Below are positions 43,395 through 53,629 of a stretch of DNA of 64,000 nt, piece by piece. Position 1 is the first letter of the stretch; each line of letters begins with the position of its first letter. The position numbers and the translations under genes were made by a program. A model generated the notes under the pieces. That model saw nothing but the letters and a program-made list of their open reading frames with translations. It did not search any database and was not told where the DNA came from. The DNA is from Chloracidobacterium sp. (GTDB lineage: Bacteria > Acidobacteriota > Blastocatellia > Pyrinomonadales > Pyrinomonadaceae): positions 421,261-485,260 of the forward strand of contig JADKKB010000001.1 in the NCBI GenBank assembly GCA_016720705.1, given 5' to 3'.

Positions 43395-44384
43395 ATGACT
43401 AAGATCGAAAAGGCAAAATTATCGCCCGATTACCTGCTCCGCGGGACGCTTACCAAGATCGGGGACACGTTTGACCGCTTGACCGGGCGGCGTTGGTTGC
43501 CCTCCAGTTCGCTTGCGGCCAGCGAGTTGATCTCACGTATGAAAACGCTACTTGATGCCGAGGCGAAAATCGTCTCCGGCAAAGGCACGGTGGTACCACA
43601 CAACATCCAGATCAAGATGCAGTGGGATAAGTTCTCGACGGATTCTGAGTCCTCGATCGAGATTCTCGAAAATGAGCTTCTAACTGCCGCCGTTGACCAT
43701 ATTAATGACAGCCTTTACTACACGTTCGCTCCGATTCGCCTTTCGGTACGCCCGGACTATTTCACCGACGGAGTGAAAATGCTTGTCGGCTTTGAGAATT
43801 TTGGCGAAGACGAACGTGAAGTCGAGGTAAATGTCACGGTTCCGTCTATCGACCTCAACAAAACGAATACGGAAGCCATCGCACTACCGAGCAAAACCAG
43901 ATATTTGGTCACTGCCCAATTTCAAATCAAAGCCGGTATTCGAAAGAGCACGGCCGAACTTGATGGCGGCGAGCGAATGACTGTTGGGCGATCAGTTGGA
44001 AATGACCTGGCGATCGATGATATCAGCGTGTCCAAGATACACGCCGCGATCTCGTTGGACGACAGCGGCACATTGACGGTCGCCGATACAGGTTCAACAA
44101 ACGGCACATTTATTAACGGCGAACGCATTTCTTACGGTAAGGCGATCGCCTTCGATCCTTCCCGCTCCGTCCGTTTCGGGACCGTCGAAGTTAAATTTGA
44201 TATCGCTCAGATCGAACTTCCCGAAGCTGAGCTGGAGGAAGTACAAATGGGGGCCGCAGATACGGTTGAGATCGGCGGATTCGAATTTTCCAGCCGTCAA
44301 ACCGACGTCTCAGGACCGACGCCCGCGGATAAGCCTGTAATCGAACACACTTCGGCGGAAGACAGCACAAAGGACGGCCAATAA
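43395..44384 (+). CDS. FHA domain protein with FhaA-like N-terminal domain
   Basis: A 329-aa cytoplasmic protein with an N-terminal domain of the DUF3662/FhaA type (VPHNIQIKMQWDKFSTDSES, AVDHINDSLYYTFAPIRLSV). The FHA domain at about 195-265 is nearly canonical: MTVGRSVGNDLAIDD, SVSKIHAAI, TGSTNGTFINGERI. It is a paralogue of the FHA protein encoded at 35011-35979. It ends one base before the transpeptidase gene, and in actinobacteria related proteins bind phosphorylated partners in cell-wall synthesis. Confidence 0.85.
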   Translation: MTKIEKAKLSPDYLLRGTLTKIGDTFDRLTGRRWLPSSSLAASELISRMKTLLDAEAKIVSGKGTVVPHNIQIKMQWDKFSTDSESSIEILENELLTAAVDHINDSLYYTFAPIRLSVRPDYFTDGVKMLVGFENFGEDEREVEVNVTVPSIDLNKTNTEAIALPSKTRYLVTAQFQIKAGIRKSTAELDGGERMTVGRSVGNDLAIDDISVSKIHAAISLDDSGTLTVADTGSTNGTFINGERISYGKAIAFDPSRSVRFGTVEVKFDIAQIELPEAELEEVQMGAADTVEIGGFEFSSRQTDVSGPTPADKPVIEHTSAEDSTKDGQ

Positions 44385-46307
44385 ATGCACCTTTTACTTC
44401 TGATGCTTATAGATTGGGATAAATGGCGGCCGGAGGAGATCTTTGGCCGGCAGATACTCGAGCGAACGCCGGCGGGGTTAACCGTTCTGTATATCGTCGG
44501 AGTTGGGATTCTGGTCACTTTTCTACTTGTTAGTTTTATTGACAACTTTCGCCGGCCCGCGTTTGTTTTCGAACGTGAACTGCCTGCTAAAGTCCGGAAA
44601 CGGATGACTCAAACGATCGCTAACCGGAGCCTTCGTGTTTGGCACGTCCTATTTGTGATGCTCAGTTTTGCCGTTTTCGGTTTTCAGGTCTATTGGACAT
44701 ATTTCGCGGATGATTCGAACGAGCAATTTCAGGCATTAAACTACAAGGATCTACGCAACCGTCGGGCCTCGGCAGCATCGCTCCGGGGATGGATGCTCGA
44801 CCGTACCGGCAAACTCACCTCGTCGCTCGCCTACTACAAACTTGATAAGGATGGCGACATCAGCCGGACATTCGCACTTGAAAAAGAGATGGCCCATCTG
44901 CTCGGCACCGAGCGAGGAACGCCGGGCCTCGAACGAACGCTCTATAAAAGGTCTGGCGACCCTATGCCGGAGTCTTGGGAGGTTCTGACCAAGTTCAAGA
45001 AGCCGCAAGACGAGCAAAAAGACGTTCGAGTAACGATCGATCGGGATATGCAGGCGTTTCTCGCACAACAGTTGAATGGCCGGACCGGTGCCATTGTCGT
45101 GCTCAATCCTCAAAATGGCGACGTGCTCGGAATGTATTCAAATCCGTCGTACAGCCTTGCTGAGGCACAGGATCTCGACAGCTATCTCCAGCTCGAAGCC
45201 AACAGGCGCGAAAAGCCGCTTCTGAACCGAGCAACGCGTGAGTATTATGTGCCGGGATCAACGTTTAAGACGTTTACGATGATCTCCGCCTTCCGAGCCG
45301 GAAAGCAAAATACCGTTTTTGCGAGTTATCCCGACGGTTTCAAGCCGGTCAAGGGTTCGCGGCCGATCGTCGATGCGACTCAGAAACTCCAACCCGACGG
45401 GACCGTGACGGGCGCTTGCGATGGCGGATGTCAGGAAAAGGACATTACTTTTGCATATAAAGTCTCAAGTAATCAGTACTTCGCCCAATTGGCGATCGAC
45501 CTTGGCCGCGAACGCTTGCGTGAGACCGCGATGTTGCTCGGAATGGCCGCTGTTGACACGCCCGAAGATGCAGTGATGGCTCGATTTTTCCCAAATATAT
45601 GGAATACGAGTACGCCAAATATCGCCGCAGCCCTCGCACCATCGCAGTCAACGATCGTAACCGGAAACAAAATATCACTTTACGACCTGGGCCTGGAGGG
45701 TATGGGCCAGGGCTATGCCGGCCAGATGACGCCATTTCAAATGGCACTGATCGCCTCGATTCCCGCCAACCTTGAGGGAAAACTTATGAAACCCCGTATC
45801 GAAGCCGATCAACCGCCACAAGCTTTTGCCCAGGTGCTTTCGGCTCAGCAGGCGGCGACGATACGTGGAATAATGTCAACCGTTACCGAAGAGCCCGGCG
45901 GAACCGGTACAGTGATCTCGGCAAAATTAGCAGGCACCGGCATTAGAACCGGCGGCAAGACGGGTACCGCCGAGAAACTAGCTCTTCTGTATGATGAAAA
46001 AACCGGTAAATTGAAGACCGTCACTAAAAAGCGAAAAAATGACAAGGGCGAATGGGTCGAGTACCAGTCACCCGTAATGTACGAGCGTACGGATAGTTGG
46101 TTTATTACGATCGCTCCGCTCGAAAAGCCGCAGGTCGCAATTGCAGTCGTTGTCGAAGGCGGCGGATTCGGAGCACGCACGGCCGCCCCGATCGCCGCAA
46201 ATGTAATTTTGAAGGCAAGAGACTTAGGGTTACTCGGTGATCAATACCGTCCAAAGGTCATACCGCAGAAGCCGAAAGCAAAATCACCGGCTAAGAAGCC
46301 CCGGTAA
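44385..46307 (+). CDS. Class B penicillin-binding protein (PbpA-like transpeptidase)
   Basis: A 640-aa protein with two N-terminal hydrophobic helices (LYIVGVGILVTFLLVSFI and HVLFVMLSFAVFGFQVYWTY), a pedestal domain with RGWMLDRTGKLTSS, and a transpeptidase domain. Active-site motifs are S-x-x-K in PGSTFKTF, S-x-N in KVSSNQYF and K-T-G in GGKTGTAEK. It cross-links peptidoglycan in the periplasm with the RodA/FtsW-like polymerase encoded next. A lysine/proline-rich tail ends the protein. It abuts the FHA gene, so they are one operon. Confidence 0.9.
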   Translation: MHLLLLMLIDWDKWRPEEIFGRQILERTPAGLTVLYIVGVGILVTFLLVSFIDNFRRPAFVFERELPAKVRKRMTQTIANRSLRVWHVLFVMLSFAVFGFQVYWTYFADDSNEQFQALNYKDLRNRRASAASLRGWMLDRTGKLTSSLAYYKLDKDGDISRTFALEKEMAHLLGTERGTPGLERTLYKRSGDPMPESWEVLTKFKKPQDEQKDVRVTIDRDMQAFLAQQLNGRTGAIVVLNPQNGDVLGMYSNPSYSLAEAQDLDSYLQLEANRREKPLLNRATREYYVPGSTFKTFTMISAFRAGKQNTVFASYPDGFKPVKGSRPIVDATQKLQPDGTVTGACDGGCQEKDITFAYKVSSNQYFAQLAIDLGRERLRETAMLLGMAAVDTPEDAVMARFFPNIWNTSTPNIAAALAPSQSTIVTGNKISLYDLGLEGMGQGYAGQMTPFQMALIASIPANLEGKLMKPRIEADQPPQAFAQVLSAQQAATIRGIMSTVTEEPGGTGTVISAKLAGTGIRTGGKTGTAEKLALLYDEKTGKLKTVTKKRKNDKGEWVEYQSPVMYERTDSWFITIAPLEKPQVAIAVVVEGGGFGARTAAPIAANVILKARDLGLLGDQYRPKVIPQKPKAKSPAKKPR

Positions 46308-46322
46308 CGAAAAGATCTGACT

Positions 46323-48017
46323 GTGAAGAACCGCACATCATCACACGTATTTATACTTCTACTGATCGTCTTACTGACGGCGATCTCGCACTATTCCATT
46401 CATTACGGTGCCCTTATACGCGGTTATGATACTTCAATGGCAACCGCAGGTCGCAACCTGTTACTGCTTTTATTACTTGCATTTATCCCCATTATATTAA
46501 AGAAGTTTATTAGGTTTGACGGCAATTGGACATTATATACGACCGCCGTTTTGCTTTTTTCGATCGGGTTGACCGTTCAATACCGACTTTTTAGTGACCC
46601 GGAGTACACTTCGCGAAAGGACAAGGCAGAGGCGAGGCAATCGAAACTCCGCACTTTGCAGTTGCATTACATACAGGAAAATTACTCCGCCGAAAAGAAG
46701 CAGATGATGGGCCTCCCGGCGACTCCACCGTCACCGGTCGACCTCTCCGAAGAGACGCCGCGTCCTGCCGATGACGACTTGAAAAGTGTTCTGCTGTCGG
46801 GAAACACGATAAACCCGCTGATCGGCATATTTGGTATGATCGCGGCATTCATTTTGTTGAGACGGGATAAGATGATCGCGTTCTTACAAAACAACGGGTT
46901 TCTTATCGTCCTCCTGACGCTTGTGCCGTTGATAATTGCCGCGATCACCTCCAGAGCCGGAAAGGTTGGAAATATGACGCCTTGGGAACCGGCTAAAGTT
47001 CCCTTTCTGATAGGCTTTGCCGCTATTTTATCGGTCCTATACCGAAATCTTGCCCGCACCTACTGGGGAATCCCGCGTGCCAAAGACGTGGTTCCGTTGG
47101 TAGTTATGGCGGTACTTCCGTTCGTGCCGTTCTTTGTTTTGAAGGATTTCGGCCAGATGATGGTTTTCAGTGCAGTTTACGCAACTCTCTACCTGGTCGC
47201 GGTTCGGAGATTTTCGCAGCGATTCGTGTTGGTCGGAAGCGTGTTGCTTGCAGTTGCGATCTTGGTCGTCGGTGCCCTGCCGCCGAAGACTCAGGAGAAG
47301 ATACCGCTATTGCCCACGCTTGCAGCACCGGTGAAGTTGATACTGCCAAACCGGATCCAGCAGCGTTTCCATTTATGGCTTGACGGATTTGATCCGCCGA
47401 CGCCGGAGACGTCCTGGTGGAAACAGGATTACGATGAATATTACAAACGGCTCGTTGAAAAGGACCCCGATCTTCCTCAAATGATTGCCGACGACCCCGA
47501 TCTGCAGCGGACGATAAATGTGGATGCGTGGTTTGATATATTGGCATTTCAACCGGCCCAGGCGACCTTCGGACTAGCGTCGGGCGGCACCACGGGCCGT
47601 GGTTTGGGACTTGGATATCCGGAACTGATCCCGGTCGCGGACTCGGACTACATCTTTGCCGCACTTGCCGAAGAACTTGGACTTTTTGGGGGTTTGTTGG
47701 TAACCTTTGCCCTGATCGTATTCGTGACCGCAGGCATCAGAACGGCCCGCGATTCCCGTGATATGTTTAGCAAGCTTTGTGCAGTTGGGCTGTCAGCTTT
47801 TATCGGATTTCAAGCGTTGGTCAATATTGGCGGCATCACGCGGGCACTGCCTATGACCGGGATCACGCTGCCGTTCGTTAGTCACGGTGGTTTTAGTCTT
47901 ATCACGAGCTTTGCAATGTTGGGAATGCTTCTGGCGTTCTCCCATCGTAATTCACTGGATCGGCGGCGGGACGAATTTGACCCGTCAACCTTGCCGGAAA
48001 CTGTTAACCCACAGTAG
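46323..48017 (+). CDS. RodA/FtsW/SpoVE-family peptidoglycan polymerase
   Basis: A 564-aa polytopic SEDS glycosyltransferase that polymerises lipid II. The start is GTG. The conserved regions are the periplasmic loop ADSDYIFAALAEELGLFGGL, TARDSRDMFSKLCAVGLSAF and GITLPFVSHGGFSLITSFAM, where most relatives read PF(L/V)SYGGSS. A long loop with a Pro/Asp-rich segment (about residues 105-155) and another with DPDLPQMIADDPDL are larger than usual. It would work with the PBP encoded just upstream. Confidence 0.88.
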   Translation: MKNRTSSHVFILLLIVLLTAISHYSIHYGALIRGYDTSMATAGRNLLLLLLLAFIPIILKKFIRFDGNWTLYTTAVLLFSIGLTVQYRLFSDPEYTSRKDKAEARQSKLRTLQLHYIQENYSAEKKQMMGLPATPPSPVDLSEETPRPADDDLKSVLLSGNTINPLIGIFGMIAAFILLRRDKMIAFLQNNGFLIVLLTLVPLIIAAITSRAGKVGNMTPWEPAKVPFLIGFAAILSVLYRNLARTYWGIPRAKDVVPLVVMAVLPFVPFFVLKDFGQMMVFSAVYATLYLVAVRRFSQRFVLVGSVLLAVAILVVGALPPKTQEKIPLLPTLAAPVKLILPNRIQQRFHLWLDGFDPPTPETSWWKQDYDEYYKRLVEKDPDLPQMIADDPDLQRTINVDAWFDILAFQPAQATFGLASGGTTGRGLGLGYPELIPVADSDYIFAALAEELGLFGGLLVTFALIVFVTAGIRTARDSRDMFSKLCAVGLSAFIGFQALVNIGGITRALPMTGITLPFVSHGGFSLITSFAMLGMLLAFSHRNSLDRRRDEFDPSTLPETVNPQ

Positions 48018-48061
48018 ATAAAAGAGTTTAGCCAGTTCCCTTTTTACGGAGAAACGACAAA

Positions 48062-49807
48062 ATGACAGAAAATATCCGCATTCAATCTGCCTCGATCAGC
48101 GATCGTGGACTTAGCGAGAAACGACCGCAAAATGAAGACTCGTTTTTGGAGATCCCGGATTGCGGTATTTTTGCCGTTGCGGATGGAGTCGGCGGTGCTC
48201 AAGCCGGTGAGGTAGCTTCGCAAATGGCGGTCGAAATATTGGGCGAGGCATTCACTAATATTTCCCCAAATGATGATCCGGAAGAAGTAATGCGGACGGC
48301 CCTGCAACAGGCAAATGCGGCGATACATCAGATGTCGAACGAACTGTCGCAACTATCACAGATGGCCACGACCGTCGTCGCTTTGCAGCTTGACGGCAAT
48401 ATCGCAACGATCGGACACGTCGGAGACTCGCGGCTATACCGTCTCGACGCCGACGGCACATTACATCGCGAAACCGATGATCACTCGATGGTCGGCGAAG
48501 AGGTCCGCGCCGGACGAATGACCGAGGAGCAGGCCGAGAATCATCCAAGTAAAAACATCATCAGTCGAGCTCTCGGGGCGGAGTCAACAGTTATCGTTGA
48601 CCTCAAGACGATGCTCGTCAGCAGCGACTCGACATTTTTACTCTGCTCTGACGGCGTGACCCGGCACATTGGTGATCTCGAACTTGCCGGCATTTTACAA
48701 AATGCCGATGATCTCGCTGCCACGTGTTTGAGGATCAAGGAACTTTGCTACGAGCGCGGTGCTGAGGACAATCTGACTGCGGTGATCGTGAAAGTGCTCG
48801 GAATCGCGGACGATGCTCCGATGATACAGTCACCGCCGATCGCTCTCGATGTTCCGGCAGTATCGCCGGCAGTTGACGATGAAATGCAAACGATTGCCAC
48901 TTCCCGTTCGGCTATCCTGGATGGGCCGACATATGAGGTTGACGACGACGACGAACTGCTTGAACTCGACACCGCGGAACTGCATTTACCTCCGGCGAAA
49001 TACTCTGAGCCCGATGTCTTTGCCGTCGGGCTGCCCGAAACACCGGCTGCCAATACTTGGGAACAGGTTGCGGACGAACTGGTCGCTAACTCTGAAGACG
49101 AGTATGCCGGAAGCTCTGAAGACATCAACGTAGCTTCTCCGTTTACATCAGCCGAACCGATGCCGGCGGAGGATAGTGGTCAGTCAGACCATTCCAACGC
49201 AGGAATTGACCGATTTGCAGTCGCTGAGAGCCGCTCGTCAGTGCTTTCGGCCCCGGCGTCCGACAAACTCGAGATATTTGGCGCCAACTCCGACAGCTCA
49301 AGCGTTGAGTCATCTGGTTCATTTGGGCGAACCGCAGCATCGGTGGGACTTTTGTTAGTCGGATCGGTGATCGGTTTGCTCGCATATCATTTTTTCCTCG
49401 TTCCGAAACCGCAATCGGTCGATCTGCCTGCTCCGACCCAAATGCAGTCAGACAACATTCCGCTAAGCACATTTGAAAAAGGGCGACGCTTGGTTGATGC
49501 CGATCCGGCAACCTACATTGCCAAGGTTGGGGCCGCACCGACCGACTGCGAAGGCCTCTATCTGCTCGGGCGAGCGTATTTGTTGTCCGGTGATTTTATG
49601 AAGGGCCGCGAAGCTCTGGTCCAGGCGAGGACACTCATCGCCACTGCCGACCCGGTAAATAGAGCGACCGTTTCGACCGAGATTATGCTTGCACTAGCCG
49701 TCACAAACGACCCGGAAGCACAGCGCAATCTGAAAAAGGAGATCGAAACAATTAAAGCGGCCAACTCAACTGCGAATACAAATGTGAGTTCCAATCGACC
49801 TAAATGA
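48062..49807 (+). CDS. PP2C-family Ser/Thr phosphatase with C-terminal membrane and periplasmic domain
   Basis: A 581-aa protein. The N-terminal PP2C domain (1-245) has RPQNEDSF, FAVADGVGGAQAGEVAS, GHVGDSRLYRLD, LLCSDGVTRHI and AEDNLTAVIV, with all metal-binding Asp residues seen. An acidic, low-complexity linker of about 180 residues follows, then one membrane helix near 425-445 (VGLLLVGSVIGLLAYHFFLV) and a helical, TPR-like tail. It would reverse the local kinases, as PstP does in mycobacteria. GGAGA precedes the ATG. The 3' end overlaps the convergent methyltransferase gene by 8 bases. Confidence 0.9.
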   Translation: MTENIRIQSASISDRGLSEKRPQNEDSFLEIPDCGIFAVADGVGGAQAGEVASQMAVEILGEAFTNISPNDDPEEVMRTALQQANAAIHQMSNELSQLSQMATTVVALQLDGNIATIGHVGDSRLYRLDADGTLHRETDDHSMVGEEVRAGRMTEEQAENHPSKNIISRALGAESTVIVDLKTMLVSSDSTFLLCSDGVTRHIGDLELAGILQNADDLAATCLRIKELCYERGAEDNLTAVIVKVLGIADDAPMIQSPPIALDVPAVSPAVDDEMQTIATSRSAILDGPTYEVDDDDELLELDTAELHLPPAKYSEPDVFAVGLPETPAANTWEQVADELVANSEDEYAGSSEDINVASPFTSAEPMPAEDSGQSDHSNAGIDRFAVAESRSSVLSAPASDKLEIFGANSDSSSVESSGSFGRTAASVGLLLVGSVIGLLAYHFFLVPKPQSVDLPAPTQMQSDNIPLSTFEKGRRLVDADPATYIAKVGAAPTDCEGLYLLGRAYLLSGDFMKGREALVQARTLIATADPVNRATVSTEIMLALAVTNDPEAQRNLKKEIETIKAANSTANTNVSSNRPK

Positions 49808-50627
49808 TCGGTTTTGAATCGATTTGACGTTTGGCTTCAAATAAAATGATCCCCGCGGAAACGGCGAGGTTCAGACTTTCGACCGGCGATTCGATCGCTA
49901 TTTTCACTCGCTCATCGCTAATGCCGAGGTCGATACCGTTGAGGCCGTGGGCTTCGGATCCAAAGATCAAAAGCCGCGGGATGCTCCAGTCGACCGCCGT
50001 ATGTGTAGCAGTTGCCGCCGCGGCCGTCGTGGTCGCACGAAGTCCCTTGTCAGCCGCCCACCTTAAGACCGGATCTAACTCGACGTCGTTCCAGATCGCC
50101 ATCCGAAAAATTGACCCCATTGATGCCCTTATGGATTTGGGCGAATAAACGTCCGCAGACTGCTTGGTAATGATGATCCCGGCAACGCCGGCCGCTTCTG
50201 CCGTACGTAGGACCGCTCCGAGATTCGATGGATTATTGATGTGATAAAGCAATACCACGATTGGCAAACATTTGCCTCCGGACAATCTGGATTCGATCGC
50301 GAGTGAGTTTTTTTCCGGCCTTTCCGCTATCAGGATAACGCCCTGCGAATGTTCGGTAGCGGCGATAGTCTGAAAGACGCGGTCCGGCAATTCGAAGATG
50401 AAACGAGACGCTGAGCTCAGCTCCATTATGAATCGTGAATTCTCGTCGGACATCACGAATCGCTCTGAGACAAAGCAGGCGCTAACAGAAACGTCAGAGC
50501 GGAGCGCCTCAGCAGCTAAACGCTTGCCTTCGACAAACACCTTATCCGATACGTGATGATCCCGCACCTTTCTGACATTGACCAGACGTTGATTGTCGCG
50601 ACTTGTGATCTTTGGCAAATCAATCAT
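49800..50627 (-). CDS. TrmH/SpoU-family RNA 2'-O-methyltransferase
   Basis: A 275-aa SPOUT methyltransferase. The N-terminal substrate-binding domain includes SRDNQRLVNVRKVRDHHVSD and FVEGKRLAAEAL. The knotted domain has the motifs HINNPSNLGAVLRTAEAAGV, RASMGSIFRMAIW, LLIFGSEAHGL and IAIESPVESLNLAVSAGIIL. It uses SAM to methylate rRNA or tRNA ribose; the target is not known. The ATG at 50627 (MIDLPKI) gives the usual start. An upstream in-frame start at 50714 adds a non-conserved stretch. Confidence 0.88.
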   Translation of the reverse strand: MIDLPKITSRDNQRLVNVRKVRDHHVSDKVFVEGKRLAAEALRSDVSVSACFVSERFVMSDENSRFIMELSSASRFIFELPDRVFQTIAATEHSQGVILIAERPEKNSLAIESRLSGGKCLPIVVLLYHINNPSNLGAVLRTAEAAGVAGIIITKQSADVYSPKSIRASMGSIFRMAIWNDVELDPVLRWAADKGLRATTTAAAATATHTAVDWSIPRLLIFGSEAHGLNGIDLGISDERVKIAIESPVESLNLAVSAGIILFEAKRQIDSKPII

Positions 50628-50726
50628 AAAGCACCTTAGTTTTAACAGAAAAACAAACAATTTGGAAACTGTCGTCGGAATGCGGGCAACTCGACTATTA
50701 GAGGTTAAAAACACGTCGATGTCACC

Positions 50727-50754
50727 TTGAAAAACGTTGGAAAATGACTAGACT
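50727..50754 (+). promoter_or_regulatory. Predicted promoter of the acyl-CoA carboxylase gene
   Basis: TTGAAA (50727-50732), 16-base spacer, TAGACT (50749-50754). The predicted start near 50761 lies 2 bases before the ATG, which has no Shine-Dalgarno sequence, so the mRNA may be leaderless. Confidence 0.45.
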
Positions 50755-50762
50755 AAAACGAT

Positions 50763-52319
50763 ATGAAGCCTGAATCGCAGTTGAAAGCCCGGGTCGAGAT
50801 ACTCAAGGAAAAATCTGAGGCCGCAGAACAAGGCGGCGGAGCAAAGCGTCTGGAAAAACAAAGGTCTTCCGGAAAGATGACGGCCCGCGAACGCATAGAC
50901 TTTTTTCTAGATGAAGGCTCATTTGAGGAATTTGATAAGTTTGTCGTACACCGGTCGCACGACTTCGGCCTTGAGCAGCAGCAGTATCCCGGCGATGGCG
51001 TCATCACGGGCCACGGTCTGGTTGACGGACGCGAAGTTTTTGTGTTCGCGCAGGACTTCACGGTTTTCGGCGGCTCACTATCCGAAACTCACGCCGAGAA
51101 GATCTGTAAGATAATGGACCTCGCGATGAAAACCGGAGCGCCCGTCGTCGGCCTAAACGATTCCGGCGGCGCCCGCATCCAGGAGGGCGTGGTCAGCCTC
51201 GGCGGATATGCGGACATCTTTTTGAGAAATACGCTGGCAAGCGGTGTTGTGCCGCAGATCAGTTGCATTATGGGCCCGTGTGCCGGCGGTGCCGTATATT
51301 CGCCGGCGATCACCGATTTCAACGTGATGGTCAAAGACACGTCCTATATGTTCATCACCGGCCCGGACGTGATCAAGACGGTTACCCACGAGGATGTTAC
51401 GAAAGATGAATTAGGCGGAGCAATGACGCACAATGCGAAATCAGGCGTTGCTCATTTTGCCGCCGAATCTGATAAGCACTGTCTTCAGATCACACGCGAA
51501 CTATTGTCATTTATCCCGTCGAACAATATGGAAGATCCGCCATTTGTTCCCACTGCAGACCCTTCGGACCGAATGGAAGAAAAACTCAATTCCATAGTCC
51601 CCGAATCATCAAATCAGCCTTATGATATCCGCGAGATAATCAACAATGTTGTCGATGACGGATACTTTTTCGAGATTCAGGAGCATTACGCTCAAAATAT
51701 TGTTATCGGATTTGCACGTTTAGGCGGTGCATCGGTCGGGATCGTTGCTAATCAGCCCGCATTTCTCGCCGGAGTTCTCGATATTAACGCATCGGTAAAG
51801 GCGGCACGCTTTGTTCGTTTCTGCGATTGCTTTAACATACCGCTCATCACTTTCGAAGACGTTCCGGGATTTTTGCCCGGCATCGATCAGGAACATTTTG
51901 GGATCATCCGCCACGGTGCCAAATTGCTTTATGCGTTTGCCGAGGCGACAGTACCGAAGATAACCGTAATTACCAGAAAGGCTTACGGCGGTGCTTACTG
52001 CGTTATGGCCTCCAAGCACATCCGGACCGACATCAATTTTGCATATCCGACCGCCGAGATCGCTGTAATGGGAGCTGAGGGCGCGGTTGGAGTACTGTTT
52101 CGCCGCGACATCGCCGAGAACGATGAAACCTATCGGCGGGACAAGATCTCCGAATTTGAAGAAAAATTTGCCAATCCCTATGTCGCTGCTGAACGCGGAT
52201 TTGTCGATCAGGTAATAGAACCCAAATTTACTCGGCCGAAATTGATCCGGGCTTTGTCTCTACTTAAAAATAAACGGGATACCAATCCACCACGAAAGCA
52301 CGGAAATATTCCGCTTTAA
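50763..52319 (+). CDS. Acyl-CoA carboxylase carboxyltransferase beta subunit (PccB-like)
   Basis: A 518-aa biotin-dependent carboxyltransferase of the propionyl-CoA carboxylase/methylmalonyl-CoA decarboxylase type. Motifs are [74 protein letters not shown], the second-half [19 protein letters not shown] and [21 protein letters not shown] biotin carboxylase or biotin carrier gene is not adjacent. It would carboxylate propionyl-CoA in the methylmalonyl route or run the decarboxylase reaction. Its likely promoter leaves almost no leader. Confidence 0.9.
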   Translation: MKPESQLKARVEILKEKSEAAEQGGGAKRLEKQRSSGKMTARERIDFFLDEGSFEEFDKFVVHRSHDFGLEQQQYPGDGVITGHGLVDGREVFVFAQDFTVFGGSLSETHAEKICKIMDLAMKTGAPVVGLNDSGGARIQEGVVSLGGYADIFLRNTLASGVVPQISCIMGPCAGGAVYSPAITDFNVMVKDTSYMFITGPDVIKTVTHEDVTKDELGGAMTHNAKSGVAHFAAESDKHCLQITRELLSFIPSNNMEDPPFVPTADPSDRMEEKLNSIVPESSNQPYDIREIINNVVDDGYFFEIQEHYAQNIVIGFARLGGASVGIVANQPAFLAGVLDINASVKAARFVRFCDCFNIPLITFEDVPGFLPGIDQEHFGIIRHGAKLLYAFAEATVPKITVITRKAYGGAYCVMASKHIRTDINFAYPTAEIAVMGAEGAVGVLFRRDIAENDETYRRDKISEFEEKFANPYVAAERGFVDQVIEPKFTRPKLIRALSLLKNKRDTNPPRKHGNIPL

Positions 52320-52404
52320 TAAAGAGTTCCGGGCACCTTTGCAATTATCGGCAAGATGAAACGATACGATCCCGGCAAGCCACTTTACCGACCGTTTCTA
52401 ATAA

Positions 52405-53556
52405 ATGACTTCTGCTAGCGAAATAAGGCGGCCGACGCTTGCCATCACTGACCTTGACGCTCTGGCCTTTAATTATCGGTCGGTTCGAGCGTTTATCGGC
52501 GATGACGTTCGCGTAATGGCCGTGGTCAAGGCAAACGCTTATGGGCACGGGGCGTTGCAATGTTCGCGTCGACTGGAGACTGAAGGTGTAGAATGGCTCG
52601 GCGTTGCCTTGCCCGAGGAAGCTATAGAACTGCGTAGGGGCGGGATACGATCGAGGATCCTGTGTCTGGGCGGCTTTTGGGCGGGTCAGGAGCCGGCACT
52701 ATTTCAGCAGAATATAACGCCCGCGATCTCAAGCATTGAACAGGCTGAGAGCCTTAACCGTGCTGCCCTCGACCGCGGCGAATGCATCAACGTCCACCTC
52801 AAGTTCGACACGGGAATGGGTAGGATCGGCGTTCGATGGGATCAGGCCGCCGAGTTCGCTAAACAGCTAAGACCACTGACCAACCTGCGTGTCGAGGCCC
52901 TTATGACGCACTTTGCGGCTGCCGATGATCTATCACAAAATGCCTTTACCGGGTTGCAGGTCGCGAGATTCGATGAGATCGTGACGATATTTCGGACTCT
53001 TGGGTTTTCGCCCCATCTGATCGATCTCGCTAATTCGCCTGCCGCCATCGCCCATCCTTCGACCCGAAAGGATCTCGTCCGTCTCGGCGGCGTACTTTAC
53101 GGATTGGGCGGTGACGTACTTCCGAAAGATATCTCTATCCCCGAGCTAAAACCCGTACTTTGTCTTACGACTGAAATTACACATTTGAAGCAAGTATCTG
53201 CCAGAGAGAGTCTGGGTTACGGGCGGCGTTTTATCACGCAGCGAGACTCGCTGATCGCGACTATCCCTGCGGGGTATGCTGATGGACTTCCTAGACAGCT
53301 TTCGGGCCGTGGACAGGTGATAATAAATGATCGATACGCACCAATAGTTGGCCGCATTTCGATGGATTGGACGATAGTCGATGTCACTGATGTCGAAGGA
53401 TCGGAGATCGGCTCACCGGTCGCATTGATAGGCCGTTCGGAAAATTGTGTTATCCTCGCTGAAGACCTAGCAGTCGTGGCCGATACAATTTCGTACGAGA
53501 TCACCTGCGGGATCGGCGTCCGTGTCGAACGCCGATTTGTTGGGCGGTCCGATTAG
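52405..53556 (+). CDS. alr: Alanine racemase
   Basis: PLP enzyme of 383 aa that supplies D-Ala for peptidoglycan. PLP-binding Lys is in VMAVVKANAYGHGA near the N-terminus. Other conserved parts are LKFDTGMGRIGVRW, LVRLGGVLYGLGG, the catalytic-Tyr segment ESLGYGRRF, and IPAGYADGLPR with VGRISMDWTIVDVTD. Length is normal. The downstream gene starts shortly after and could be co-transcribed. There is no obvious ribosome site within the preceding 20 bases. Confidence 0.93.
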   Translation: MTSASEIRRPTLAITDLDALAFNYRSVRAFIGDDVRVMAVVKANAYGHGALQCSRRLETEGVEWLGVALPEEAIELRRGGIRSRILCLGGFWAGQEPALFQQNITPAISSIEQAESLNRAALDRGECINVHLKFDTGMGRIGVRWDQAAEFAKQLRPLTNLRVEALMTHFAAADDLSQNAFTGLQVARFDEIVTIFRTLGFSPHLIDLANSPAAIAHPSTRKDLVRLGGVLYGLGGDVLPKDISIPELKPVLCLTTEITHLKQVSARESLGYGRRFITQRDSLIATIPAGYADGLPRQLSGRGQVIINDRYAPIVGRISMDWTIVDVTDVEGSEIGSPVALIGRSENCVILAEDLAVVADTISYEITCGIGVRVERRFVGRSD

Positions 53557-53629
53557 CTCAGACATTACACGCGTATCTGTCTTTCAAACTACATCGACTC
53601 GCATTACGCATATAATCTGGAGAACCTGT

